Shown: positions 48,435-63,360, counted from the first letter of the stretch. The stretch: 64,000 bases of DNA from Hydractinia symbiolongicarpus (GCF_029227915.1 NC_079878.1:34251501-34315500), one strand, 5' to 3'. Numbers and translations: made by a program. Notes: a model not told the origin generated them from the letters alone.

Positions 48435-51400
48435 TTATCAGGTCACAGTCCAAAGTTTGTTCAATTAAGTCCCACAGTCAATCGTTTCACTGTTAAAAGC
48501 GATGCAACCTAGTGATATGAGAAAAATATCGCTAAATACATGTTGGTACGAATATGTGACCCAACCGTTGGAACTCAAACGGACTGACACGGTTAGAAAG
48601 TCAATGAAATGCAGTTTTTGAAACTGTGGCTATTTCTTCAGCGCCCGATATCGGATAGGATTGGTCCCACAGTAAAAAATGACTTATTAATCTAAATTTT
48701 TAATTGAAGCGCTACCACAGCGCCCAGTGTAATCGCTAAGTTCCGGCAATCATGTCAAATTAAGAAGAATGTTATTTGTTGGAGTCCAATTTTCTCATTT
48801 ATCACATTTATCAGGTCACAGTCCAAAGTTAGTTCTGTTAAGTCCCACAGTCAATCGTTTCATTGTTAAAAGCGATGCAACCTAGTAATATCAAAAAATA
48901 TCACTAAATACATGTTGGTACGAATATGTGACCCAACCGTTGTAGCTCAAACGGACTGACACCGTTAGAAAGTCAATGAAATGTAGTTTTTGAAACTGTC
49001 GCTATTTCTTCAGCGCGCAATAACGGTTAGGATTGGTCCCACAGTAAAAAAATGACTTATTCATCTAAATTTTTAAATGAAGGGCTACCACAGCGCCCAG
49101 TGTAATCGCTGAGTTCCGGCAATCACGTCAAATTAAGAAGAATGTTATTTCTTGGAGTCCAATTGTCTCCTTTACCACATTTATTAGGTCACAGTCCAAA
49201 GTTTGATCAATTAAGTCCTACAGTCAATCGTTTCATAGTTAAAAGCGATGCAACCTAGTAATATCAGAAAAATATCGCTTAATACATGTTGGTACGAATA
49301 TGTGACACAACTGTTTTAACTGAAACGGACTGACACCGTTAAAAAGTCAATGAAATGTAGTTTTTGAAACTGTTGCTTTTTTTCAGCGCGCAATAACGGC
49401 TAGGATTGGTCCCACAGTAAAAAATGACTTATTAATCTCACTTTTTCAATGAAGCGCTACCACAGCGCCCAGTGTAATGGCTGAGTTCCGGCAATCATGT
49501 CAAATTAAGAAGAATGTTATTTCTTGGAGTCCAATTTCCTCGTTTATCACATTTATCAGGTCACAGTCCAAAGTTAGTTCAATTAAGTCCCACAGTCAAT
49601 CGTTTTACTGTTAAAAGCGATGCAACCTAGTAATATCAGATAAATGTCGCTAAATACATGTTGGTACAAATTTGTGACCCAACCGTTGAAACTCAAACGG
49701 ACTGTCACCGTTAGAAAGTCAGCGAAGTGTAGTATTTGAAACAGTCTCTATTTCTTCAGTGCGCGCTAACGGCTAGGATTTGTCCCACAGTAAAAAATGA
49801 CTTATTTTTCTAAATTTATAAATGAAGAACTATCACAGCGCCCAGTGTGATCGCTGAGTTCCGGCAATCACGTCAAATTAAGAAGAATGTTATTTCTTGG
49901 AGTCCAATTGTCTCCTTTACCACATTTATTAGGTCACAGTCCAAAGTTTGATCAATTAAGTCCCACAGTCAATCGTTTCATAGTTAAAAGCGATGCAACC
50001 TAGTAATATCAAAAAATATCACTAAATACATGTTGGTACGAATATGTGACCCAACCGTTGTAGCTCAAACGGACTGACACCGTTAGAAAGTCAATGAAAT
50101 GTAGTTTTTGAAAATGTCGCTATTTCTTCAGCGCGCAATAACGGCTAGGATTGGTCCCACAGTAAAAAAATGACTTATTCATCTAAATTTTCAAATGAAG
50201 GGCTACCACAGCGCCCAGTGTAATCGCTGAGTTCCGGCAATCACGTCAAATTAAGAAGAATGTTATTTCTTGGAGTCCAATTGTCTCCTTTACCACATTT
50301 ATTAGGTCACAGTCCAAAGTTTGATCAATTAAGTCCCACAATCAATCGTTTCATAGTTAAAAGCGATGCAACCTAGTAATATCAGAAAAATATCGCTTAA
50401 TACATGTTGGTACGAATATGTGACACAACTGTTTTAACTGAAACGGACTGACACCGTTAGAAAGTCAATGAAATGTAGTTTTTGAAAATGTCGCTATTTC
50501 TTCAGCGCGCAATAACGGCTAGGATTGGTCCCACAGTAAAAAAATGACTTATTCATCTAAATTTTCAAATGAAGGGCTACCACAGCGCCCAGTGTAATCG
50601 CTGAGTTCCGGCAATCACGTCAAATTAAGAAGAATGTTATTTCTTGGAGTCCAATTGTCTCCTTTACCACATTTATTAGGTCACAGTCCAAAGTTTGATC
50701 AATTAAGTCCCACAATCAATCGTTTCATAGTTAAAAGCGATGCAACCTAGTAATATCAGAAAAATATCGCTTAATACATGTTGGTACGAATATGTGACAC
50801 AACTGTTTTAACTGAAACGGACTGACACCGTTAAAAAGTCAATGAAATGTAGTTTTTGAAACTGTTGCTTCTTTTTCAGCGCGCGATAACGGCTAGGATT
50901 GGTCCCACAGTAAAAAATGACTTATTAATCTCACCTTTTCAATGAAGCGCTACCACAGCGCCCAGTGTAATGGCTGAGTTCCGGCAATCATGTCAAATTA
51001 AGAAGAATGTTATTTCTTGGAGTCCAATTTCCTCGTTTATCACATTTATCAGGTCACAGTCCAAAGTTAGTTCAATTAAGTCCCACAGTCAATCGTTTCA
51101 CTGTTAAAAGCGATGCAACCTAGTAATATCAGATAAATGTCGCTGAATACATGTTGGTACAAATATGTGACCCAACCGTTGAAACTCAAACGGACTGACA
51201 CCGTTAGAAAGTCAGCGAAGTGTAGTATTTGAAACAGTCTCTATTTCTTCAGTGCGCGCTAACGGCTAGGATTTGTCCCACAGTAAAAAATGACTTATTT
51301 TTCTAAATTTATAAATGAAGAACTATCACAGCGCCCAGTGTGATCGCTGAGTTCCGGCAATCATGTCAAATTAAGAAGAATGATATTTCTTGGAGTCAAC

Positions 51401-52537
51401 TTGTCCCAGTTATCACATTTATCAGGTCACAGTCGAAAGTTAGTTCAGTTAAGTCCCACAGTCAATCGTTTCATAGTTAAAAGCGATGCAACCTAGTAAT
51501 ATCAGAAAAATATCACTTAATACATGTTGGTACGAATATGTGACACAACTGTTTTAACTGAAACGGACTGACACCGTTAAAAAGTCAATGAAATGTAGTT
51601 TTTGAAACTGTTGCTTTTTTTTCAGCGCGCGATAACGGCTAGGATTCGTCCCACAGTAAAAAATGACTTATTAATCTCACTTTTTCAATGAAACGCTACC
51701 ACAGCGCCCAGTGTAATGGCTGAGTTCCGGCAATCATGTCAAATTAAGAAGAATGTTATTTCTTGGAGTCCAATTTTCTCGTTTATCACATTTATCAGGT
51801 CACAGTCCAAAGTTAGTTCAATTAAGTCCCACAGTCAATCGTTTCACTGTTAAAAGCGATGCAACCTAGTAATATCAGATAAATGTCGCTAAATACATGT
51901 TGGTACAAATATGTGACCCAACCGTTGAAACTCAAACGGACTGACACCGTTAGAAAGTCAGTGAAGTGTAGTATTTGAAACAGTCTCTATTTCTTCAGTG
52001 CGCGCTAACGGCTAGGATTTGTCCCACAGTAAAAAATGACTTATTTTTCTAAATTTATAAATGAAGAACTATCACAGCGCCCAGTGTGATCGCTGATTTC
52101 CGGCAATCATGTCAAATTAAAAAGAATGATATTTCTTGGAGTCAACTTGTCCCAGTTATCACATTTATCAGGTCACAGTCGAAAGTTAGTTCAGTTAAGT
52201 CCCACAGTCAATCTCTTCATTGTTAAAAGCGATGCAACCTAGTAATAACAGAAAAACATCGCTAAATACATTGTGGTACGAATATGTGACCCAACCGTTG
52301 TAACTCAAACGGACTTACACCGTTAGAAAATCAATGAAATGTAGGTTTTGAAACTGTCACTTTTTCTTCAGCGCGCGATAACGGCTAGGATAGGTCCCAC
52401 AGTAAAAAATGACTTATTAATCTAAACTTTTAAATGAAGCGCTACCACAGCGCCCAGTGTAATCGCTGAGTTCCGGCAATCATGTCAAATTAAGAAGAAT
52501 GTTATTTCTTGGAGTCAACTTGTCTCACTTATCATAT
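48435..52537 (+). repeat. Shuffled 1- and 2-monomer amplification zone (11 monomers)
   Basis: The TTATTAGG/GTTTGATCAATTAAG subtype starts at 49181, 49926, 50299 and 50673. The last two are adjacent near-identical monomers. A two-monomer segment from 51046 (TACAAATATG, GAAGTGTAGTATTTG) recurs from 51791. The monomer at 49554 shares CCAATTTCCTCG with 51046. Monomers at 49926 and 51419 are hybrids that switch subtype within the first 150 bp. Confidence 0.82.
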
Positions 52538-55500
52538 TTATCAGGTCACAGTCCAAAGTTTGTTCAATTAAGTCCCACAGTCAATCGTTTCACTGTTAAA
52601 AGCGATGCAACCTAGTAATATCAGATAAATATCGCTAAAAACATGTTGGTACGAATACGTGACCCTACCGTTGTAACTCAAAGGACTGACACCGTTAGAA
52701 AGTCAACGAAATGTAGTTTTTGAAACTGTCGCTATTTCTTCAGCGCGCGATAATGGATAGGATTGGTCCCACAGTAAAGAATGATTTATTCATTCAAATA
52801 TTTAAATGAAGGGCTACCACAGCGCCCAGTGTAATCGCTGAGTTCCGGCAATCACGTCAAATTAAGAAGAATGTGATTTCTTGGAGTCCAATTGTCTCAT
52901 TTATCACATTTATCAGGTCACAGTCCAAAGTTAGTTCAATTAAGTCCCACAGTCAATCGTTTCATTGTTAAAAGCGATGCAACCTAGTAATATCAGAAAA
53001 ATATCCCTAAATACTTGTTGGTACGAATATGTGACCCAACCGTTGTAACTCAAACGGACGTGCACCGTTAGAATGTCAATGAAATGTAGTTTTTGAAACT
53101 GTCGTTATTTCTTCAACGCGCAATAACTGCTAGGATTAGTCCCACAGTAAAAAATGACTTATTTCTCTAAATTTATAAATAAAGAACTATCACAGCGCCC
53201 AGTGTAATCGCTGAGTTCCGGCAATCACGACAAATGAAGAAGAATGTTATTTCTTGGAGTCAACTTGTCTCACTTATCACATTTATCAGGCCACAATCCA
53301 AAATCATTTCTATTTAGCCCCACAGTCAATCGTTTCATTGTTAAAAGCGATGCAACCTAGCAATATCAGATAAATATCGCTAAATACATGTTGGTAGACA
53401 TACGTGACGCAACCGTTGTAACTCAAACGGACTGACACCGTAACAAATTCAATGAAATGTAGTTTTTGAAACTATCGCTATTTCTTCAGCGCGCAATAAA
53501 GGAGAGGGTTCGTCCCACATTAAAGAATGACTTATTTTTCTAAATTTTTAGATGAAGCACTACCACAGCGCCCAGTGTAATCGCTGAGTTCCGGCAATCA
53601 CGTCAAACTAAGAAGAATGTTATTTCTTGGAGTCCAACTGTCTCATTAATCACATTTATGAGGTCACAGTCCAAAGTTAGTTCTGTTATGTCCCACAGTC
53701 GATCGTTTCATAGTTAAAAGCGATGCAACCTAGTAATATCAGAAAAATATCGCTTAATACATGTTGGTACGAATATGTGACACAACTGTTATAACTGAAA
53801 CGGACTGACACCGTTAGAAAGTCAATGAAATGTAGTTTTTGAAACTGTTGCTTTTTTTTCAGCGCACGATAACGGCTAGGATTGGTCCCACAGTAAAAAA
53901 TGACTTATTAATCTCACTTTTTCAATGAAGCGCTACCACAGCGACCAGTGTAATCGCTGGGTTCCGGCAAGCATCTCAAATTAAGAAGAATGTTATTTGT
54001 TGGAGTCCAATTTTCTCGTTTATCACATTTATCAGGTCACAGTCCTAAGTTAGTTCAATTAAGTCCCACAGTCAATCGTTTCACTGTTAAAAGCGATGCA
54101 ACCTAGTAATATCAGATAAATGTCGCTAAATACATGTTGGTACGAATATGTGACCCAACCGTTGAAACTCAAACGGACTGACACCGTTAGAAACTCAGTG
54201 AAGTGTAGTATTTGAAACAGTCTCTATTTATTCAGCGCGCGCTAACGGCTAGGATTTGTCCCACAGTAAAAAATGACTTATTTTTCTAAATTTATAAATG
54301 AAGAACTATCACAGCGCCCAGTGTGATCGCTGAGTTCCGGCAATCATGTCAAATTAAGAAGAATGTTATTTCTTGGAGTCAACTTGTCTCACTTATCACC
54401 TTTATCAGGTCACAGTCCAAAGTTAGTTCAATTAAGTCCCACAGTCAATCGTTTCACTGTTAAAAGCGATGCAACCTAGTAATATCAGATAAATATCGAT
54501 AAATATATGTTGGTACGAATATGTGACCCAACCGTTGAAACTCAAACGGAGTGAAAAGGTTAGAAAGTCAATGAAATGTTCTTTTTGAAACTTTCGCTAT
54601 TTCTGCAGCTCGCGATAACGGCTAGGATAGGTCCCACATTGAAAAAATGACTTTTTCATCTTAATTCTTAAATGAAGCGCTACCACAGCGCCCAGTGTAA
54701 TCGCTAAGTTTCGGCAATCATGTCAAATTAAGAAGAATGTTACTTCTTGGAGTCAACTTGTCTCACTTATAACATTTATCAGGTCACAATCCAAAATTGG
54801 TTCAATTTAGTCCCACAGTCAATCGTTTCACTGTTAAAAGCGATGCAACCTAGTAATATCATAAAAATATCGCTAAATACATGTTGGTACGAATATGTGA
54901 CCCAACCGTTGTAACTCAAACGGACTGACACCGTTAGAAAGTCAATGAAATGTAGTTTTTGAAACTGTCGCTATTTCTTCAGCTCGCGATAACGGATAGG
55001 ATTGGTCCCACAGTAAAGAATGATTTATTTATCTAAATATTTAAATGAAGCGCTACCAAAGCGCCCAGTGTAATCGCTGAGTTCCGGCAATCACGTCAAA
55101 TTAAGAAGAATGTTATTTCTTGGAGTCCAATAGTCTCCTTTACCACATTTATTAGGTCACAGTCCAAAGTTGTTCAATTAAGTCCCACAGTCAATCGTTT
55201 CATAGTTAAAAGCGATGCAACCAAGTAATATCAGAAAAATATCGCCTAATACATGTTGGTACGAATATGTGACACAACTGTTAAAACTAAAACGGACTGA
55301 CACCGTTAGAAAGTCAATGAAATGTAGTTTTTGAAACAGTCTCTATTTCTTCAGCGCGCGCTAACGGCTAGGATTTGTCCCACAGTAAAAAATGACTTAT
55401 TTTTCTAAATTTATAAATGAAGAACTATCACAGCGCCCAAAGTGATCGCTGAGCTCCAGCAATCATGTCAAATTAAGAAGAATGTTATTTCTTGGTGTCA

Positions 55501-58500
55501 ACATGTCTCACTTATCACCTTTATCAGGTCACAGTCCAAAGTTAGTTCAATTAAGTCCCACAGTCAATCGTTTCACTGTTAAAAGCGATGCAACCTAGAA
55601 ATATCAGATAAATGTCGCTAAATACATGTTGGTACGAATATGTGACCCAACCGTTGAAACTCAAACGGACTGACACCGTTAGAAAGTCAGTGAAGTGTAG
55701 TATTTGAAACAGTCTCTATTTCTTCAGCGCGCGCTAACGGCTAGGATTTGTCCCACAGTAAAAAATGACTTATTTTTCTAAATTTATAAATGAAGAACTA
55801 TCTCAGCGCCCAGTGTGATCGCTGAGCTCCGGCAATCATGTCAAATTAAGAAGAATGTTATTTCTTGGAGTCAACTTGTCTCACTTATCACCTTTATCAG
55901 GTCACAGTCCAAAGTTAGTTCAATTAAGTCCCACAGTCAATCGTTTCACTGTTAAAAGCGATGCAACCTAGTAATATCAGATAAATATCGCTAAATACAT
56001 GTTGGTACGAATATGTGACCCAACCGTTGAAACTCAAACGGAGTGATAAGGTTAGAAAGTCAATGAAATATACTTTTTGAAACTGTCGCTAATTCTGCAG
56101 CTCGCGATAACGGCTAGGATAGATCCCACATTGAAAAAATGACTTTTTTTATCTTAATTCTAAAATGAAGCGCTACCACAGCGCCCAGTGTAATCGCTGA
56201 GTTTCGGCAATCATGTCAAATTAAGAAGAATGTTATTTCTTGGAGTCAACTTGTCTCACTTATAACATTTATAAGGTCTCAATCCAAAATCATTTCAATT
56301 TAGTCCCACAGTCAATAGTTTCACTGTTAAAAGCGACGCAACCTAGTAATATGAGAAAAATATCGCTAAATACATGTTGGTACGAATACGTGACCCAACC
56401 GTTGTAACTCAAACGGACTGACACCGTAAGAAAGTCAATGAAATGTAGTTTTTGAAACTGTCGCTATTTCTTCAGCGCGCGATATCGGCTAGGATTGGTC
56501 CCACAGTAAAAAATGACTTATTAATCTAAATTTTTAAATAAAGGGCTATCACAGCGCCCAGTGTAATCGCTGAGTTCCGGCAATCACGACAAATGAAGAA
56601 GAATGTTATTTCTTGGAGTCAACTTGTCTCACTTATCACATTTATCAGGCCACAATCCAAAATCATTTCCATTTAGCCCCACAGTCAATCGTTTCATTGT
56701 TAAAAGCGATGCAACCTAGCAATATCAGATAAATATCGCTAAATACATGTTGGTAGGCATACGTGACGCAACCGTTGTAACTCAAACGGACTGACACCGT
56801 AACAAAGTCAATGAAATGTAGTTTTTGAAATTATCGCTATTTCTTCAGCGCGCAATAAAGGAGAGGGTTCGTCCTACATTAAAGAATGACTTATTTTTCT
56901 AAATTTTTAGATGAAGCACTACCACAGCGCCCAGTGTAATCGCTGAGTTCCGGCAATCACGTCAAACTAAGAAGAATGTTATTTCTTGTAGTCCAACTGT
57001 CTCATTAATCACATTTATGAGGTCACAGTCCAAAGTTAGTTCTGTTATGTCCCACAGTCAATCGTTTCATAGTTAAAAGCGATGCAACCTAGTAATATCA
57101 GAAAAATATCGCTTAATACATGTTGGTACGAATATGTGACACAACTGTTATAACTGAAACGGACTGACACCGTTAGAAAGTCAATGAAATGTAGTTTTTG
57201 AAACTGTTGCTTTTTTTTCAGCGCACGATAACGGCTAGGATTGGTCCCACAGTAAAAAATGACTTATTAATCTCACTTTTTCAATGAAGCGCTACCACAG
57301 CGACCAGTGTAATCGCTGGTTTCCGGCAATCATCTCAAATTAAGAAGAATGTTATTTGTTGGAGTCCAATTTTCTCGTTTATCACATTTATCAGGTCACA
57401 GTCCTAAGTTAGTTCAATTAAGTCCAACAGTCAATCGTTTCACTGTTAAAAGCGATGCAACCTATTAATATCAGATAAATGTCGCTAAATACATGTTGGT
57501 ACGAATATGTGACCCAACCGTTGAAACTCAAACGGACTGACACCGTTAGAAACTCAGTGAAGTGTAGTATTTGAAACAGTCTCTATTTCTTCAGCGCGCG
57601 CTAACGGCTAGGATTTGTCCCACAGTAAAAAATGACTTATTTTTCTAAATTTATAAATGAAGAACTATCACAGCGCCCAGTGTGATCGCTGATTTCCGGC
57701 AATCATGTCAAATTAAGAAGAATGTTATTTCTTGCAGTCAACTTGTCTCACTTATCACCTTTATCAGGTCACAGTCCAAAGTTAGTTCAATTAAGTCCCA
57801 CAGTCAATCGTTTCACTGTTAAAAGCGATGCAACCTAGTAATATCAGATAAATATCGATAAATACATGTTGGTACGAATATGTGACCCAACCGTTGAAAC
57901 TCAAACGGAGTGAAAAGGTTAGAAAGTCAATGAAATGTACTTTTTGAAACTGTCGCTATTTCTGCAGCTCGCGATAACGGCTAGGATAGGTCCCACATTG
58001 AAAAAATGACTTTTTTATAATAATTCTTAAATGAAGCGCTACCACAGCGCCCAGTGTAATCGCTAAGTTTCGGCAATCATGTCAAATTAAGAAGAATGTT
58101 ACTTCTTGGATTCAACTTGTCTCACTTATAACATTTATCAGGTCACAATCCAAAATTGGTTCAATTTAGTCCCACAGTCAATCGTTTCACTGTTAAAAGC
58201 GATGCAACCTAGTAATATCATAAAAATATCGCTAAATACATGTTGGTACGAATATGTGACCCAACCGTTGTAACTCAAACGAACTGACACCGTAAGAAAG
58301 TCAAAGAAATGTAGTTTTTGAAACTGTCGCTATTTCTTCAGCGCGCGATATCGGCTAGGATTGGTCCCACAGTAAAAAATGACTTATTAATCTAAATTTT
58401 TAAATAAAGGGCTATCACAGCGCCCAGTGTAATCGCCGAGTTCCGGCAATCACGACAAATGAAGAAGAATGTTATTTCTTGGAGTCAACTTGTCTCACTT

Positions 58501-59626
58501 ATCACATTTATCAGGCCACAATCCAAAATCATTTCTATCTAGCCCCACAGTCAATCGTTTCATTGTTAAAAGCGATGCAACCTAGCAATATCAGATAAAT
58601 ATCGCTAAATACATGTTGGTAGGCATACGTGACGCAACCGTTGTAACTCAAACGGACTGACACCGTAACAAAGTCAATGAAATGTAGTTTTTGAAACTAT
58701 CGCTATTTCTTCAGCGCGCAATAAAGGAGAGGGTTCGTCCCACATTAAAGAATGACTTATTTTTCTAAATTTTTAGATGAAGCACTACCACAGCGCCCAG
58801 TGTAATCGCTGAGTTCCGGCAATCACGTCAAACTAAGAAGAATGTTATTTCTTGGAGTCCAACTGTCTCATTAATCACATTTATGAGGTCACAGTCCAAA
58901 GTTAGTTCTGTTATGTCCCACAGTCAATCGTTTCATAGTTAAAAGCGATGCAACCTAGTAATATCAGAAAAATATCGCTTAATACATGTTGGTACGAATA
59001 TGTGACACAACTGTTATAACTGAAACGGACTGACACCGTTAGAAAGTCAATGAAATGTAGTTTTTGAAACTGTTGCTTTTTTTTCAGCGCACGATAACGG
59101 CTAGGATTGGTCCCACAGTAAAAAATGACTTATTAATCTCACTTTTTCAATGAAGCGCTACCACAGCGACCAGTGTAATCGCTGGGTTCCGGCAATCATG
59201 TCAAATTAAGAAGAATGTTATTTGTTGGAGTCCAATTTTCTCGTTTATCACATTTATCAGGTCACAGTCCTAAGTTAGTTCAATTAAGTCCCACAGTCAA
59301 TCGTTTCACTGTTAAAAGCGATGCAACCTAGTAATATCAGATAAATGTCGCTAAATACATGTTGGTACGAATATGTGACCCAACCGTTGAAACTCAAACG
59401 GACTGACACCGTTAGAAAGTCAGTGAAGTGTAGTATTTGAAACAGTCTCTATTTCTTCAGCGCGCGCTAATGGCTAGGATTTGTCCCACAGTAAAAAATG
59501 ACTTATTTTTCTAAATTTATAAATGAAGAACTATCACAGCGCCCAGTGTGATCGCTGAGTTCCGGCAATCATGTCAAATTAAGAAGAATGTTATTTCTTG
59601 GAGTCAACTTGTCTCACTTATCACCT
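52538..59626 (+). repeat. Nested 9- and 5-monomer HOR zone (19 monomers)
   Basis: The rare CAATCACGACAAATGAAG variant occurs at 53221, 56580 and 58446, spaced 3359 bp (9 monomers) and 1866 bp (5 monomers). After each one, about 1.7 kb follows in the same order: GGCCACAATCC, AAAGGAGAGGG, TTCTGTTATGTCCC, CAGCGACCAGTG, TATCGATAAATA and CCAAAATTGGTTC. The copies diverge where the next block was joined, near 54.92, 58.28 and 60.15 kb. Confidence 0.87.
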
Positions 59627-62600
59627 TTATCAGGTGACAGTCCAAAGTTAGTTCAATTAAGTCCCACAGTCAATCGTTTCACTGTTAAAAGCGATGCAAC
59701 CTAGTAATATCAGATAAATATCGATAAATACATGTTGGTACGAATATGTGACCCAACCGTTGAAACTCAAACGGAGTGAAAAGGTTAGAAAGTCAATGAA
59801 ATGTACTTTTTGAAACTGTCGCTATTTCTGCAGCTCGCGATAACGGCTAGGATAGGTCCCACATTGAAAAAATGACTTTTTTATCTTAATTCTTAAATGA
59901 AGCGCTACCACAGCGCCCAGTGTAATCGCTAAGTTTCGGCAATCATGTCAAATTAAGAAGAATGTTACTTCTTGGAGTCAACTTGTCTCACTTATAACAT
60001 TTATCAGGTCACAATCCAAAATTGGTTCAATTTAGTCCCACAGTCAATCGTTTCACTGTTAAAAGCGATGCAACCTAGTAATATCATAAAAATATCGCTA
60101 AATACATGTTGGTACGAATATGTGACCCAACCGTTGTAACTCAAACGGACTGACACCGTTAGAAAGTCAATGAAATGTAGTTTTTGAAACTGTCGCTATT
60201 TCTTCAGCTCGCGATAACGGATAGGGTTGGTCCCACAGTAAAGAATGATTTATTTATCTAAATATTTAAATGAAGCGCTACCAAAGCGCCCAGTGTAATC
60301 GCTGAGTTCCGGCAATCACGTCAAATTAAGAAGAATGTTATTTCTTGGAGTCCAATAGTCTCCTTTACCACATTTATTAGGTCACAGTCCAAAGTTGTTC
60401 AATTAAGTCCCACAGTCATCCGTTTCATAGTTAAAAGCGATGCAACCTAGTAATATCAGAAAAATATCGCCTAATACATGTTGGTACGAATATGTGACAC
60501 AACTGTTAAAACTGAAACGGACTGACACCGTTAGAAAGTCAATGAAATGTAGTTTTTGAAACTGTTGCTTTTTTTTCAGCGCACGATAACGGCTAGGATT
60601 GGTCCCACAGTAAAAAATGACTTATTAATCTCACCTTTTCAATGAAGCGCTACCACAGCGACCAGTGTAATCGCTGGGTTCCGGCAATCATGTCAAATTA
60701 AGAAGAATGTTATTTGTTGGAGTCCAATTTTCTCGTTTATCACATTTATCAGGTCACAGTCCTAAGTTAGTTCAATTAAGTCCCACAGTCAATCGTTTCA
60801 CTGTTAAAAGCGATGCAACCTAGTAATATCAGATAAATGTCGCTAAATACATGTTGGTACGAATATGTGACCCAACCGTCGAAACTCAAACGGACTGACA
60901 CCGTTAGAAAGTCAGTGAAGTGTAGTATTTGAAACAGTCTCTATTTCTTCAGCGCGCGCTAAAGGCTAGGATTTGTCCCACAGTAAAAAATGACTTATTT
61001 TTCTAAATTTATAAATGAAGAACTATCACAGCGCCCAGTGTGATCGCTGAGCTCCGGCAATCATGTCAAATTAAGAAGAATGTTATTTCTTGGAGTCAAC
61101 TTGTCTCACTTATCACCTTTATCAGGTCACAGTCCAAAGTTAGTTCAATTAAGTCCCACAGTCAATCGTTTCACTGTTAAAAGCGATGCAACCTAGTAAT
61201 ATCAGATAAATATCGCTAAATACATGTTGGTAGGAATATGTGACCCAACCGTTGAAACTCAAACGGAGTGAAAAGGTTAGAAAGTCAATGAAATATACTT
61301 TTTGAAACTGTCGCTAATTCTGCAGCTCGCGATAACGGCTAGGATAGATCCCACATTGAAAAAATGACTTTTTTTATCTTAATTCTAAAATGAAGCGCTA
61401 CCACAGCGCCCAGTGTAATCGCTGAGTTCCGGCAATCATGTCAAATTAAGAAGAATGTTATTTCTTGGAGTCAACTTGTCTCACTTATCACCTTTATCAG
61501 GTCACAGTCCAAAGTTAGTTCAATTAAGTCCCACAGTCAATCGTTTCACTGTTAAAAGCGATGCAACCTAGTAATATCAGATAAATATCGATAAATACAT
61601 GTTGGTACGAATATGTGACCCAACCGTTGAAACTCAAACGGAGTGAAAAGGTTAGAAAGTCAATGAAATGTACTTTTTGAAACTGTCGCTATTTCTGCAG
61701 CTCGCGATAACGGCTAGGATAGGTCCCACATTGAAAAAATGACTTTTTTATCTTAATTCTTAAATGAAGCGCTACCACAGCGCCCAGTGTAATCGCTAAG
61801 TTTCGGCAATCATGTCAAATTAAGAAGAATGTTACTTCTTGGAGTCAACTTGTCTCACTTATAACATTTATCAGGTCACAATCCAAAATTGGTTCAATTT
61901 AGTCCCACAGTCAATCGTTTCACTGTTAAAAGCGATGCAACCTAGTAATATCATAAAAATATCGCTAAATACATGTTGGTACGAATATGTGACCCAACCG
62001 TTGTAACTCAAACGGACTGACACCGTTAGAAAGTCAATGAAATGTAGTTTTTGAAACTGTCGCTATTTCTTCAGCTCGCGATAACGGATAGGGTTGGTCC
62101 CACAGTAAAGAATGATTTATTTATCTAAATATTTAAATGAAGCGCTACCAAAGCGCCCAGTGTAATCGCTGAGTTCCGGCAATCACGTCAAATTAAGAAG
62201 AATGTTATTTCTTGGAGTCCAATAGTCTCCTTTACCACATTTATTAGGTCACAGTCCAAAGTTGTTCAATTAAGTCCCACAGTCATCCGTTTCATAGTTA
62301 AAAGCGATGCAACCTAGTAATATCAGAAAAATATCGCCTAATACATGTTGGTACGAATATGTGACACAACTGTTAAAACTGAAACGGACTGACACCGTTA
62401 GAAAGTCAATGAAATGTAGTTTTTGAAACTGTTGCTTTTTTTTCAGCGCACGATAACGGCTAGGATTGGTCCCACAGTAAAAAATGACTTATTAATCTCA
62501 CTTTTTCAATGAAGCGCTACCACAGCGACCAGTGTAATCGCTGGGTTCCGGCAATCATGTCAAATTAAGAAGAATGTTATTTGTTGGAGTCCAATTTTCT

Positions 62601-63360
62601 CGTTTATCACATTTATCAGGTCACAGTCCTAAGTTAGTTCAATTAAGTCCCACAGTCAATCGTTTCACTGTTAAAAGCGATGCAACCTAGTAATATCAGA
62701 TAAATGTCGCTAAATACATGTTGGTACGAATATGTGACCCAACCGTCAAAACTCAAACGGACTGACACCGTTAGAAAGTCAGTGAAGTGTAGTATTTGAA
62801 ACAGTCTCTATTTCTTCAGCGCGCGCTAACGGCTAGGATTTGTCCCACAGTAAAAAATGACTTATTTTTCTAAATTTATAAATGAAGAACTATCACAGCG
62901 CCCAGTGTGATCGCTGAGCTCCGGCAATCATGTCAAATTAAGAAGAATGTTATTTCTTGGAGTCAACTTGTCTCACTTATCACCTTTATCAGGTCACAGT
63001 CCAAAGTTAGTTCAATTAAGTCCCACAGTCAATCGTTTCACTGTTAAAAGCGATGCAACCTAGTAATATCAGATAAATATCGCTAAATACATGTTGGTAG
63101 GAATATGTGACCCAACCGTTGAAACTCAAACGGAGTGAAAAGGTTAGAAAGTCAATGAAATATACTTTTTGAAACTGTCGCTAATTCTGCAGCTCGCGAT
63201 AACGGCTAGGATAGATCCCACATTGAAAAAATGACTTTTTTTATCTTAATTCTAAAATGAAGCGCTACCACAGCGCCCAGTGTAATCGCTGAGTTTAGGC
63301 AATCATGTCAAATTAAGAAGAATGTTATTTCTTGGAGTCAACTTGTCTCACTTATAACAT
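59627..63360 (+). repeat. 5-monomer HOR of 1867 bp, two tandem copies
   Basis: Copies are 59627-61493 and 61494-63360. Matching monomer pairs are 59627/61494, 60001/61868 and 61119/62986, each 1867 bp apart. Shared private markers are GTCATCCGTTTC, a one-base loss giving AAAGTTGTTCAATTAAG, and ATCGCCTAATAC. Differences seen are CCGTCGAAACTC against CCGTCAAAACTC, GCTAAAGGC against GCTAACGGC, and CACCTTTTC against CACTTTTTC. Confidence 0.9.
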
